Position numbers and translations under genes: made by a program | The notes under the pieces: model-generated | Told to the model about the DNA's origin: nothing | Database searches by the model: none | Seen by the model: the letters and a program-made list of their open reading frames with translations, nothing else | Part shown: positions 46,761-60,667 of the stretch, in pieces | Numbering within the stretch: the first letter of the stretch is position 1 | Layout: every line of letters starts with the position of its first letter | From: Onchocerca lupi | Lineage: Eukaryota; Nematoda; Chromadorea; Rhabditida; Onchocercidae | NCBI GenBank assembly: GCA_028564675.1 | Contig: JAOVVO010000130.1 | Span: 1-64,000 of the forward strand | Reading direction: 5' to 3' | Length of the DNA stretch: 64,000 bases

Positions 46761-48419
46761 ACCAACAAGAATAGTAATTAAAATTTCAATTCCAAATACT
46801 TCTCAAAATTTAAATATACATGCAACTAAAACTTTCGAGAATTTATATCAAGTTATGGAGAATAATACAAGTATAACTGCATGTCCATGAATCATACTAA
46901 TAGCGATAGCATGAATTATTGGCATTCAAATTTTGAAAAAGGCTGAATTCTTCGGATTTGTATTGCACAATTCATCACAAATACCACTTGAATTTTTCTT
47001 TTTTTTTTTTTGTTCAGATCAAATGAAACATGCATAATATGCAAAAAATGAACTGAAAGAGCGAATGAAATTTGGTTATATCAAGAATTTGCGTTGTGCA
47101 GAGAGGAAAAATTGCAATTTCAATTTTTTTGAAATGATGAATAATCAAAGAATCATCGAAAAAATAGCCAAAAAATTTCATTATATTGAAAAAATGATAT
47201 CAAATTTGCTGGGATGATAGCATGAGTGGAATATGAGCATGAGCATCATACTTCAAGCATGCTGTTTTACAATAGATGATATCGTATCAACGAAAACAAG
47301 ATTCTTAATGTGGATAAGGTGATTCTCAATCTAGATCAGGAAATGTTTCTCACAAATGACTTGACCCTTTCGATAAGTTAACCGTAATCGTATCCGATCC
47401 ATTTGTATTGTCTAATTAGGATTGGAATATAATAAATAAATTAATTATCCTGATGATTTATGAAAATTGCATTTATTGTTAAAGTGAAAGTTATTAATTA
47501 TCTAATCGTAGAAGTGAACAGATCATATCAGCATCATTTAGAATTTAATTCAGAAAAAAAACATGAAACTTTCAATTCCAAATCTTTTAAAGAATTCTTT
47601 AAATTTTAAACATTTTCCGATTAATTTAGCAAGGATTTTATGCAAAATGCGATCAATAATAATACGAATTCGCTAACTTGAAAAAAAATTCCAATTAGTG
47701 ACAATTTTTGAATTTCCAAAATGAAAAATTAATGCTTCTGGGTTTATTTTAAAAGAAAAACAAACAATTGATTAATCATATTACATCTATTTTGAATTAT
47801 ATGTGAGACAAGATAATGGTAATAAATAGGATGGAAATATGAAATATTCTAAATAAATTTAAAATAAAAGAAAAATTATTGCAAGAAAGGAATGATAATA
47901 ATAGTCATCTCAGGTAAAGGATAATTAATTGGAAATAAATAGTTTATTATATTTTAAATATCTCAATCACTTCTGAGAATTGGGTCAGTTTGGTTGGCAA
48001 CAATTCAAGAGAGAAGAGAAAGAGAGAGAGAGAGAGAAAACACGGACAATATCGTTTGTTTCCTTCTGTATTGAATTTATTGTAATCTGTTTTTTGATCT
48101 TTGTAATCTGTTTAAATTTGTACCTAGGACATGTTTGATCATCGTTCAATATAATTTTCTACTATCATCATTTCATTTTTGTAAATTTGACAGACTGCTT
48201 GAAAATTTTTGATAATCATCATTGTTACACTGTATCATGCTTGAGACAATTTTTCTTCATTTGTTCAAAACAATCAATCGTTCATTGTTTGAAAGAAAAA
48301 TGAAAAAAAAAAAAGAAATGATAGTGAGAAATTTGACACAAGAAATATCGAGAAATTGAAATTGACAAGAAGCAAAGTTTTCTACGAAATTTTATTTACA
48401 TTTCTCATTAATTTTTCCC

Positions 48420-48455
<36 letters not shown>

Positions 48456-48473
48456 AATTCGTTTTATATAGCA

Positions 48474-48656
48474 CTATTTAAAAATGAGCCATATGGAAGT
48501 AAATTTATGCATAATTTGTTGCTTTGTCACATGCAAAATCGCCCTATTGACATTCTTCTTCGTCAATCTTTGAATCAAAATGAGATTCCTTGTTCTTGTT
48601 GCTTTCAGAATCCTAGCTATGTTTTTAGTGGCATCATTAATTTTTGCTTCTGAATC
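48474..48656 (-). other. Exon-like island, possible terminal exon
   Basis: After an ATTTTCAG acceptor, 60 codons run open to a stop (starting DSEAKINDATKNIARILKAT, rich in Lys, Arg, Ile and Thr). The opposite strand of the same stretch encodes a 26-codon peptide from ATG at 48580 that resembles a signal sequence (MRFLVLVAFRILAMFLVASL). Both cannot be taken as real without transcripts. Confidence 0.2.
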
Positions 48657-48979
48657 CTGAAAATTTCCAAAAATTCGCATAAATATATTATGCATTTGAT
48701 GGACAAATAAAAATATTTGTGTATAAATGAGAAATAAATAATTTGCTTTCATTTCCACACTCTCTCTTCTACATGTCCTTTTTCTTTTAATAAAAATATT
48801 TTTGAAGAAGGAATTTGTCAACATCATTTGTTATGAAGTCTTTTATCTATTGATTCAATTCAATGAATCTATCATCTTCAAATTTTTTTTCTTCTTTTTT
48901 TTTTTTTTCATTCATATCAGATTTTTTTCTCATCAGATATTTGAAATTTTTGGTGCAAAAATTCAAACATTTTAATAGT

Positions 48980-49193
48980 CCAGTAAATGCAATCAAAAAT
49001 CGATACATTATCAATTTTTTATCTAGTTCTTTTTGATCATTTATGAACTATTCCTAATTCTTCTTATCACCAGAATTTTTTTACTAGGTGTTTGATAATA
49101 TTGTTGCAAAACTTTTAAAATTTTATATTTCATTAATGCAATCAAAATTGATACATTATCGATTTTTTATCTGGTTCTTTTATCTAAAAAAAA
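48980..49193. repeat. Two direct copies of a ~50-bp sequence
   Basis: The segment from about 48987 (aatgcaatcaaaaatcgatacattatc, then ttttttatctagttcttt) recurs from about 49138 with few changes, 150 bp downstream. Confidence 0.8.
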
Positions 49194-49927
49194 AAAATCG
49201 ATAGTGAATTAAGTTCGTATTTGAATTAAACGTCGATGTTTATGTTCTAGTTTTTATGCAATTATTACATATGTTCTTGAGTTCAAGCAATGATTTTTCG
49301 CAAAATATATTGACTTTTAATTTTATCAAAGTAATAAGTTATTCGGTCCTTTTTCCTTGGATTAATTCCGCGATTGGTTAATACATTATCCAGTATTTCT
49401 TGTTGGCATTTAGAGTTTTTACCTGAAATTATGCAACTAATTTTTGATTTTTCCCTGCAATTTATCTTAAGTCTTTAATTTTAACACTTAATTAGGTAAA
49501 AGTAAATCATCTTGATTTAAATTTTATTAATATCCTCTCTTATTACATCTATCTTTGCCCCTTCTTCCTAATTCTCTTCAAGTTTTTCGGAAAAACAAAT
49601 TCTTAGATAAAATAAAAAAGAAAAAGTTGGTAGAAGTAGGAAGCCAAGGAATAGCATATTCTGTTATCAGTTGAAAACGATTCTTCATGCATACTTCGAT
49701 ACGATTCATGACATCTTTCCATTATCTAAAAAATACTTTCTTGATGAAAAACTGAATTAAACGTGAACTTGCTTATCTATTCTTCACTCAACTAAAAGCA
49801 GCCATTTTATCACTACTTTATTTTACTTTCATACCATTAATATCATTCAGTAGATGGTGATGAGCGTTTATAAAAAATCAAAAAAAAAATAATCAAAACA
49901 AGATGATATCTTGTTCCAACTAAAAAA

Positions 49928-50034
49928 AATATAAGAATTAAGGATTAAAGGTCAAGGATTAAGGATTAAGTATTTAATCCTTAAATTTTTAAGGATCAAA
50001 AGATAAGAATTAAATCCTTAATCCTTATATTTTT
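49928..50034. repeat. Imperfect palindrome built on a TAAGGATT motif
   Basis: The left arm (aaaatataagaattaaggat and following repeats of aaggatta) and the right arm ending ccttaatccttatatttttt are reverse complements over about 25 bp. Nested atcctta/taaggat copies fill the middle. It could form a cruciform or be a small MITE-like remnant. Confidence 0.75.
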
Positions 50035-53000
50035 TCGAAGTTTCGGTTAAATTTATTGAATTGTCTGTAATATTAAAAGCATGCTAAATTTTTATCAGGA
50101 ATTGAAATGAATTGCGCTATCAAGTTTAAATTTATTCTCTATGATAAAGGAATAAAATTCCATTGAATTAATCACTTAGATATTCGTAACCTACATTTTC
50201 TTATCAACTATATATCATTTCCTTTTCCTTGTTCTCTAGTGTATTTATCTTAGTAGCCTTAAAAGTTCGATATCATACCTTGTCTCCGTTTACTTATACA
50301 TATTTCTTCACCTTCCTTCCAAATGTAAAAATTCTTTTTCTTATCTGCAATGAAATTCTGGCCATATGGCTTGTTTCTTATCTTAGCCAAGAAAAAAAAA
50401 AAAAAGAATAATATGCCAATTCTTAAATTTCGTTTTGTATCAGAAGGAAAAACAGTGACGTATTGAATCATTTAGAATTGAAATTATATATACATGATTT
50501 GCTAAGTTTTGCTCCTTCAATTTCTCGCAAAATATTGGCTATTTACGACGATCGCTGAATATTACGTTTTTGAAACGAAGGAAAATTTATTTTGTGCATA
50601 GCAATAAATGACGAAGTTTGAACATAAAATTTGCATGCATAATACATTAAAATGGAAAAAAAAGTGCGTGCAGGAATCGTGAAACACGTTTTGATGAATC
50701 TTCCACCTGAATTGTCACCAAATAAAAAGTCACCTTTTTTTTTTTTTCGATTATGCTAAAAAACATCAATGAATAATTGTATGAGCATAAAATAAGATAA
50801 CAAAATTTTGCAATCATTTTAAACATTCATTCCTCAAGAATTTTTATTCTGTTTACTGTTTACGCTGTTTACGATTTGTTTACTTCGTCATCATGTCGAG
50901 AAATTGAAAAACGTAAAATGTAGGATAACATTTCTAGCAATAAACAAAAAATCAAATTGCTTGCATATCGATTATTGGAAATCAGATGGCTTAAATCATT
51001 TAATTGCTTAATTGAAGCATGCATGAATTGTAATTTAGCATAAAACAAATGATTATAAATTTAAATTCTTTCTGATAAGCTTGAAAATGGGTAAATTTTC
51101 CATTTGCACTTATCAACAAACAAGAAGCATATTGCATGAATGAGATATTATACATTCAAACAATTTGTTTTTTTTTTTTTTTTTTTCTCTTCAAATAACC
51201 CAATGTATCATTGAAAAGTTTTTATTTTATTTTATTTTATTTTTTTATTTTTTAGGTTATATTTCATACTTTGCTTTAGGAAAATATTTGGAAATTTATC
51301 CACTGGAAATTGATATCTTTTTCTTTTCTTATTATCAAACTTTTTTAAAAATCCACATTATATTGCAATATTTTCGTTTTCTTCAAAATTTCAGAAATAA
51401 TATTTTACAGCATTTAAAGCGTACCATCAACATTAATAGCCGAATCAGAGATCTCGCAAAATAAATCTAATATTTAATAATTTGCTTTTAGAATCTCTAA
51501 AGAACGAGCAATGATTTATGATGCTTCAAATTTGTGAATTAATTTATAATAAATTTTATTTGCAGTTTTTTTCAGACTAGCTCTGAGGAATAACAGTCTG
51601 TGTCTTACTGATAAATTAAAAGTTTGCGAAATGTATAAGGCAATTTTCGAAACATTTCAATTCATATTTCTTAACTGATCCAAGCATATTATCACAAGTA
51701 AAAACAGTTAAGTAAATTATCTCCATCGTTTTTTTTTTTTTTGATTTCATCATTTTGGAAAAAAAAATGCGACTTTTTTTTTTGTCAAAAAATAAAAATG
51801 CTTTGAAATTAAATTTGTCATTTCACTGATCTCAATGGCTTAAGCTATCTTCACCTATTTTGTCTTCAAATATTTCCCATTGTTTATCAAAAATTGTTTC
51901 GAAAGAAGCTGTAAAAAATTTCTACAATTTGCTTTAAGACAAATAATTCATAAAATTTTTCAATTTCTCCAAAAGTTGCCATTTCAAGTGCATTTTTACG
52001 AGTTATTGTTTAATTTTTATTAAATTTTTAATTTCACTACCATATATTTCAAAGTGGAAACATTTTAAAATGCAATAGATTGGTATTTGCTGAACGACAA
52101 ATGATCTTAAATGATGACCTATAGGTCATATATCTGATTAAGCGATCAGATCTCTTTTTTCATTATTCACTAAATTCATCAGAATTCTTATGAATGGTTT
52201 TTTAATTTTGCTAATAAAATGAAAATTTTTGAGCGACCAGCGAGTAATTTCAGACAAAATTTCTTCGAAATAAACTTCCAAAATGCAAAATACAACATAA
52301 ATTCATTGCAAGTAAAGAAAAAAAAAAATCATTCTATCGAAGAATATATGAAATGATAAAATTTTATCATTAATTTTGTCGAATAAAAATGATTTAATCA
52401 ATCGATGGATTAAATTAAGTAATCCAGTGATTCGTATCATAATAATTCATGTCATCATCAGTAATTACATCGTAATATATGATAGATAATTCTACGAATG
52501 GACGGTATAGTTTCCAAAAAATAAGATTGAAAATTGTAATGAATTTTTAATTTGCATGAGATTCCAATTTTTCAGTTCATGTAGCTAGAAATTTTGAATA
52601 TTTTTCATTTTGAGATGAACGAATTTTACTATTTTTTAATTGCTCTCTTCTTTTTTCCTCTTTTTTTTTTTTTTTTTTTTTTTTGGTAAATTTATGTAAA
52701 AATTATTATCCATGAAATGAAAATTTTGCTTGGTCAGGAAATGGAAAAAGAAGCGACATGAAATCAAATTTCATTGAAATCTTATTTTTGAATGTGAAAT
52801 CACTGCTACATTCACTTTTTTTTTTTTTTTTTCTTCAGAATAAACTTAAATTAAATTCTAATTCCAACATTTCCCAAATATGCATCCTACCGTTATCCTT
52901 CTGGACTTTCATTGGCATTTTATTAAGATTTCTTGATGAAACTGATTAGAAGGATGAAATGATCAGACAGTCAAATTTCATTAAAATTCTATTTTTGGAC

Positions 53001-53058
53001 ATGTGAGATATTTCATGTCACCTAACTGAGCTCAATGATCATTGCTCAGCTCTTTTAC

Positions 53059-53091
<33 letters not shown>

Positions 53092-55857
53092 GAAGAATAA
53101 AATCATAAATAATTCTAATGGATAGATATGTGGCAAAAAAAAAATTCGCTACATATCATGATGGATAATTTGGTGACAATATTTACTTAAATATTATTGA
53201 TTTTTTCCATTTTAATCAGATCACAAATTAGTCGTCGAATTGACCCAGCGTTTAATCGCCATCATTGAAGCTTTAATATTTTCCTCTTCATCTTACCATC
53301 TACTAGATCTAATATGATATTCGGGTTCCAATTTCGCATCACATTGTTTGTGAACTTGAAAAACTGAAAAATAATACGATATTTACGACTAAGTATAAGT
53401 AATTAAATGCTAAATTAAATATCATGAGTAATTAAATATAAATTAATTAAATATAAATAATTAAATACTTTCGAACAACCGGCGAACATTTTTGTGAGAG
53501 GCCTTCTTAATTCTATCTTATATTTCACGCATTATTCAGGCGCATTCATGCATTCACGTGTATCCACGCATTAGAATGTTGTATTCACGTGTACTCATGT
53601 ATCATAATATTCAAAATGGAAAAAAAAAGGAATGATTAGAAGTATAATATATGGCTTATATCATTTTATTATATTATTTCTTGTTATACAATATCTATTT
53701 TCTATTTTAGCTTCGAAATTCAATTGCAATCATTTCTGGCCAAATATTTATTTTCCATTATTTCATTTCAATTCACAGCAAAAACTTACTTTAATAACTG
53801 CCTCTCACGGATGAAATTTTAGGTAATGCTAATTGACAAATCATATTTCTGTATATCACTCGCAACTCTCATTTTACTCACTAATTTTTTTTTTTTTTTA
53901 CTTATTTATTGAAAACTTTTGAAGGAGCAACAGTGGAATCAAAGAATTATTAATTACGAAATTATCGATTAAAAGTAGATGATAAATAATCAATAATTGT
54001 AACATTATCCAAATTTTCCACGAAATTTTTTCTTTTCTTATATTTCTTCGATTACTCAAAAATATTTTCTTTTGCAAGAACTTCTGCTTAAATTTTAATC
54101 GCATCATTTCATATGCTTTAATGCTTTAGAGTCAGATAATAGCAGTAGAATCCACATTTAATTAATAGAAGTTCTGTGGGTGCAAATATGATTTTTATTA
54201 AAATTTAATCATAACTTTTTTTAGGCCTGAAAAAATCTGTAAAACTTTCATCAGTACATTATTATAAATGTCTGTCGTGTCACGCATATAAATTGTCATC
54301 AAAATCAAACATTGAAAAAGAATAGAGCATAAAAATTTCATGCTAAACAATTAAAGAATACAATTTCAAAATTTCAAAAAAACTTTATACATACAGCAAG
54401 GTAGAGATTGAAATATACTTTTTCGAATGATGTAAGAAAGTATTCTGATAATGTGTATTTCGAAATTTTTCGAACGAAAATGCTTTAGCATTTATTTTTT
54501 TTGCTTGTTTTGAGTTCAACTAATTTTTCTTTTTTTTTTTTTTTTTTCTAAATTAGTAGATATTAGAAAAACAAATATACTTCGTATATTCATAAAGTGC
54601 TCCAATTAGTTGGAGCATTTATTTGGCAATAGAAAAAATTGTTAGGAAGAAAAAAATATTGCTTGAAATTTGATTTGAGCTATATGAAAGAGAAAATTGC
54701 TGTATAGTACAAATTTGTCGAAAAAGAATCCTTATTTTATAATCAAATCAAAATAAGATAAAAAAAAAAAAAAGAAGAGAAGGAAGTTAATCTACTCAAT
54801 ATGTATCGATAAAAATTAATTAAATTTCAAATATCTCCTTTTTTTTTTTTTTTTTTTTTAAATATCAAATATTTCCTTAGACTAAGGATATTATAAAATA
54901 TGAGACATATTTTCAAGAAATCAAATAAAATTGGTAATTTAATAGTTGAGAATCAATTCAATAGCAAGTTTTTAGCAGAACTATGAAAAATTAATGAAAT
55001 AAAATCATTCTATATTTATGAACTTGTATTAAATTTATTTTCACATAAAAACTTTTATGTATATATTTATATATATTTTTTTTTTATTTTATTTGTAGAA
55101 TGTGTGATTGAAAAATTTTGTTTACAATTCATTTCTTTCCGTTCTTTTTTTTCCTTTTTTTTTTTCTTTTTTTTTGCAAAATCATTTGAAAACGAAAATT
55201 TACCACTTTTTTTTCTTTTAAATTTCATTTTAAAAATATAGTTTATGTGGTGTGTAATAAAAACAGAATGGCACTTATTTTTTTTTTTTTTTTTTACTCG
55301 ACCATTCGTTATCCTAGAAATAAATACTTTCTAAGGTAGAATAATCACTATTATATTTTGGATTAGAGAAATATTTATATTTGGCATACGGACGGATGTT
55401 TATAATTTAACAATTTCTATACAAATGTCGGCTGAATGAAGAATTTGACAATTTGGTGAAAATGTCTTAATTTTATAATATATTTTCTCTCCTTATATTT
55501 TTCATATCAATTTAGTATCATTTTCTTGCTTTTAATCTTCTATCTATCATCATATCCTCTTTTGACATCAATTTTTGCTTCATTTAAATGAGTTACAAAA
55601 TGAAGCATTGTCATCAGTGAATTCAATTATAAAATGTATTTTAGAATTGTGAATATTCAATAGATTTGTGAAAAAATACATCTTGCTTTTGCTCATTAAA
55701 ATTGCCGTCAGATGAATGATGACGACTCGTTTACTTACTTTCGAAGGCTTGATAATTTGAAATTTTTTGCAAATAGTCTAGTTGTGTTCCGGGAAATAGG
55801 CAAAAAGATACAATAATAAGTTCGACTATTTTCCGCTTTTTCGGGAAAAAGCTTTGC

Positions 55858-55859
<2 letters not shown>

Positions 55860-55899
<40 letters not shown>
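55860..55899. repeat. Forty-base poly(T) tract
   Basis: This is the longest homopolymer noticed in the window, in a region with many T tracts of 12-28 nt. Its exact length may be affected by sequencing. Confidence 0.85.
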
Positions 55900-55900
<1 letters not shown>

Positions 55901-56893
55901 AGTTCTGCTTGTTCTTTTACTTATGAAAATGTATGTATTTATAATCATTATTTAGATTTTTTGATAATAAAAACTTTTTTGATCCGAAAAACTTGAAATA
56001 TTATCAAATACAAGTAACCATACTTTGAGTAAAAACTTCAGTGAATGATGAATTTACTATTGAGAATGTTCCCTATTCGTCCTATTGAATATAATTAATT
56101 CAATTATTGAATGTAATTATTCAATTTTTGCTTTTTGATGTTCTAGCATTTGAACTATTTTTCTGGTTTCATTATGCTGCATATTGAAAAAATTTTTTTT
56201 AGGCCAATGATTCGGCTAATGATGAATGACATTGGAATGATTAGATTTTATGATTCGCGAAATTTCCAAAAAAGTTAGGGAAATTTTCAAAGCTCATTCA
56301 TTTTATACTGTAACCTTTGTGCATATTGGATACAATTTAGAGGTCAGATGAAATTTTCAAAGCTAAATAGATATTGTTCTTGAGGTTTTCTGAAGAATAA
56401 TTGGTTTTCACTTCGTTAATTACCTGGCAAATTAATTAATCATTTCTTTCTTTCAGAAGGATACGCCTGCACAATGGCTTTTCCCTATTTTTGCTTATTG
56501 CACCTGTGTTTTATCAATAAAAATAAGAAAAATGAGAAAAAGACAAGAATTTGAAATTTTATAGCAAGGAATTTTGATTTTTGAAGTTTATGATAAGCTT
56601 TATTGAGCAATATAGTATGATGATATACGATATCCTGCTAATCTTAAAAGTTTTGCAATTCGAGAAATTATAGAATAAATGCGAATAATCATATTTGCAA
56701 GGTTTCTTCAACAAAGATTAAACGAGTCTTGTGTGCAAATAATTATGTTTAATCGATGTTTTCTTTGGTTTCCAATTTGGATATGAAATTTTTTGAATAG
56801 GAAACAAGGAAATCCTAAAATATATTTTAGAAATGAATTTTTTGTGGTTTCAATTTTTAAATCCAATTCAAAAGGTAAATATAATGAATTTTG

Positions 56894-57360
56894 TATTGAA
56901 ATATTTTTTAAAAAATTTCATCACAATTTAACTGTTTTTTTTTTTTTCTTTTTTCAATCAGACATATATACCTTATAGATTTGTTTCGTTTGCAGCAAGA
57001 AAAGTCTTCTTTTTTCACCTGTAATGTAATTCAAAAAGTATATAAAATAAATCTGTATTGAAATATTTTAAAAAATTTCATTAGAGTTAATTTTACTTTA
57101 TTTTATTTATTTATTTTTTTTCAAACCAATCAAACATATACTTCCTAAATTTTGTTTCGTTTGCAACAGGAAAGTCTCCTTCTTACCTATAATGTAATTT
57201 AAAAGATGTATATAATAATGAATTTGATATTGAAATATTTGAAAAAATTTTATTAGAATTTAATTTTTTTTCTTTTTCAGTCAGATATATATATATATTT
57301 CGTAGATTTGCTTCGTATACAGCAAGAAAGTTTTCCTTTTTTTTCACCTAATTTTTTCCA
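56894..57360. repeat. Three diverged tandem units of about 165 bp
   Basis: Units begin with tattgaaatat at 56894, 57056 and 57228. Each runs through a poly(T) block, a tcagacatatat-like segment, then ttgtttcgtttgcagcaaga, a tcttct/pyrimidine stretch and acctgtaatgtaatt. Spacing is 162 and 172 bp, and similarity is obvious but imperfect. Confidence 0.85.
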
Positions 57361-58849
57361 GTTGCTGTGGTTGACAACACATCAGCGGTTTCTGTTGATA
57401 AAGTAAATATTAGTGACAAGAAATGAAAAAAAAAAAAAAAAAAGAAAGTCGATAAAATGCGTTTGAGTGACAGATTTGATTTCAAAGTTATTTTCATGCA
57501 ATAGCTCCAACGATCGTTTCAATCTATGCATAAATATACTTTTGCTGTCGCAATTTTTCTGTTAACACTGTTAGTTGAAATGTCAGAAGTTTGAAATTAA
57601 AAATTTTAATATCGATGTTTACATCCTTATAGAATCTTTTAATCGTTTTCCATTTAAGTGATTCAAAAAAAAAAAAAAAAAAAAGCGCTTCTTCATGTTT
57701 TCGAGTGGAGAATCTCTTCACATTATTCAAAAATTTATCATTTAACTGATTGTTTATCAATGGGATCATTTAAAGATGTAATGAATGAAATGAAAACTTT
57801 TTTCCTTCTTCCAATCAATCATTCAATTTTATTTATTCGTTTATGTTTTATTGTTAACATTTATCTTGCATTTACAATCATTGGAGCAATATTTTTGACT
57901 AACCTTTTTCAATGCTGCATTTTTTAACTCGCATGATTTTAATCATTTATTTGGTTATTAGATTATTGAGTTAAAAAAAAAAAGAAAAGAAAAAATATTT
58001 TAATGGTGAAAAAAAAGAAATACATAAAAATAAAATAAAAAACTGTAGCTTTTTGCTACTCTTAATTGTCCTCTTCATTTTAAACTTCCGAAGGGGCATA
58101 TTTTTAACTTAAAAAATCTCTTGAATAGTTTATAATCTATCACTTTTTCTTTTTTTTTGTTTGATAATCGTTCTAAGTTCTCATATAGCTTTTTCTTCAT
58201 TCGCTAAGAAATTTCGTTACTTTCGATTTATTGAAGCGAAGTGCTACTTGGCTAATTAAAAAAAAAAAGTTGAGCTTCTGTTTAATTCTTTTGCCTTCAC
58301 AAAGAAATAATTGATATTTTGCGTATGATAAAAATTTTAACCTGACAAAGGATGGAGAGCGGCAAAAAAAAAGAGGATCAACGAATTCACATTTAAAAAA
58401 AAAAAAAAAAGAATACCATGATGATTTTCAAAAAATTTTAAAGTGAAATTAAATAGCATCAATTTCGATACTATGCATATTTCAATTTTTTCAAAATCAA
58501 TTAAATTTAGACAAATTAATGATTTATGCATGAAAAACGATTCATATCTTTTCAAACATTATTTTTGCTGTAACATGAAAAAGTTATAAAAATTTTGTTT
58601 ATGATTAGTTTGATGCCCTTCAGAGTTGACCTTTTTCTTCAAAGTACGCACAGATAATCATTCTTTTTTTTTTTTTTTTTTTTTTTTTTTCTGATCTTTG
58701 AGCATTATATAGGCTTTTTCGCTGAAACTCGCTTTTATAATAATTTCATTTGAACTTTTTTCGCTTTTCTAGGCGCATAAATAAAAATCATCTGTTGACG
58801 GCTTGATTTTTTTGCTATACTTTAATTTAAACTTTTTGGGAAACATTTC

Positions 58850-59140
58850 CTTTTAATTATCATTTATCAGAAATATTTGAAAGAATAGATAGTTTGGTAT
58901 TTTTCTATTAATTAATAAATTATCTCTCACACAAATGTTAAACAAATGAATTACCCTTTTTTTATTAGTTATCAATCAGATGGTTAATTAATTCGAATCC
59001 ATCTGTTGATAATAACCATCAAAAAATGTCATATTGAGTGAATTGATAATGAATCAAATATTTCAGTTATAATTATCATGTAATTCTTGCAAAAGTTTCT
59101 AGGAAAGATATTATTTAAAGTTCAGTTCTTGCGATATAAA
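58850..59140. repeat. Duplicated segment, copy A
   Basis: Shared with copy B at 62757-62965 in the same orientation: tatttatcagaaatatttga, then accatcaaaaaatgtc, then gttataattatcatgtaatt and agtttct. Copy B is shorter and diverged. Confidence 0.75.
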
Positions 59141-60667
59141 TAGATTGGTATAAGCGCGATGTCTTCATTTTGTTGGAATTTTTAGTAATTTCGCAATTTG
59201 CTATGTTTTCATGAAAAAAATGATTAATGAGAAAAATCCTGAATTACATCAATTTGCCAATGTGAAATAAGCATGTAAAGGAAATTTGTTTTTCGAGCAA
59301 ACATTTTACAATTTCAGTATCTTTAGTTGGTATTCGAAAAATTTGAGCATTCTAGCAAAGACAACTTTTCATTTCAATTAATTAAATGAACTAATCCATT
59401 TCATTTTAAAAACATTACAAGCTTATTTCATTTATTTAGAACAATGAAAAAATTTCGAAATACTAATATATTCAAGAAACGTTTGGATGTTTTTTACAGT
59501 ACAGATAATTTAAAATGAAATTAGGGTTCAAGAATTCTATTAACTGTTTAGAATTCTATAAAATTATTTTCAAGACAATAATTCTGCGACAGGAATAGTA
59601 AATTAATTAAGGATTTTGAGGCAGTTAATGAATTTTGATCAATATGGTTTTTTACTTTTGATCTTATCAGTACGTAATTTTAAATGTATCTAAAGGTGTA
59701 TTAACATTGTCTTGATTCGTTTTGTGATATTTTGAAAATTCGTTACTAATTTTGATGGAAACTGAAAATTTTTTCCTTCTGTTATTTTGTTGATGTATTA
59801 AAAGTTAGAAAAATAATGGTCATTCTGATCCAAATGATTCAAGCTAATTAGTTGCAATCTTGAAATCTAATCAGATCACTTCGTTTGTTGGATAATAATC
59901 ATGTTAGAATTTGAAATTAAGATAGAAAAGATTTTAGCATATTGCTTAAATTATTTAATAATTCAAATTCATCATTTGCATACTATACGCTATATTTGAT
60001 ACTTCACGTAATCCTCAGGTCTCTCGCTCTCTCTGATCATCATTTCTATGTTTTTTTTCTTTTTTTTATTTACATTTTTTATCTCAAAATTTAAACAAAA
60101 AAAAAAAAAAAAAAAAAGAGTGAAGAAAAGTAGAACATGATCACATTTCAAAATAAAAATGTGAACAAAATGAGCTTTTCGATGGATAATGGGCTATTTT
60201 GGTGAACACTATCCAAGAGTTTTTAAAAGCAAATGGAAATTGGCATTTGTTTTCGCACTTTCTTCACTGATCAAAGTTCCATTTGCTAGTTTTTAAGTTT
60301 TCAAGATAAGCAAATACGAATTGATCAATTTAAAACAGATAGGCTTATAGAAAATCACTAATTTATCTGAGAAATAAGATGATTAGATTAGATATCAAAC
60401 GGCATTTCGAATATGATAGCCTGGATTTGTCTTGAATCTAATTTACAAGTATTTTTCCAACTTCTATAAACTACTGGAAAAAAAAATTTCGTGTTTTACT
60501 ATTATTTACTTCAAGAAGAAGTTTTTTTTATAAGTATTTTCTTCTGAATATTGCATCAATCATCAACAATTGTTAAAATTTGACATATTTTTAGAAGCAA
60601 AATAATTAAAATAAATCAACAATATAATCAGCAAGATGTATGAAATGTGATCATTTAACGATTGAAA

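Larger units (their letters stand above)
46761..60667. other. About 14 kb of AT-rich DNA with no confident gene
   Basis: Long homopolymers dominate, for example T40 at 55860-55899, T28 near 53064, A28 near 48425 and T28 near 58664. Exon-like islands exist but do not link into a model: 48474-48656 (-), 53297-53354 (-), 56457-56560 (+) and 57362-57402 (+). There is also a (GA)n stretch near 48013-48038. The length suggests a large regulatory domain, long introns of an unseen gene, or repeat-derived filler. Confidence 0.5.
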
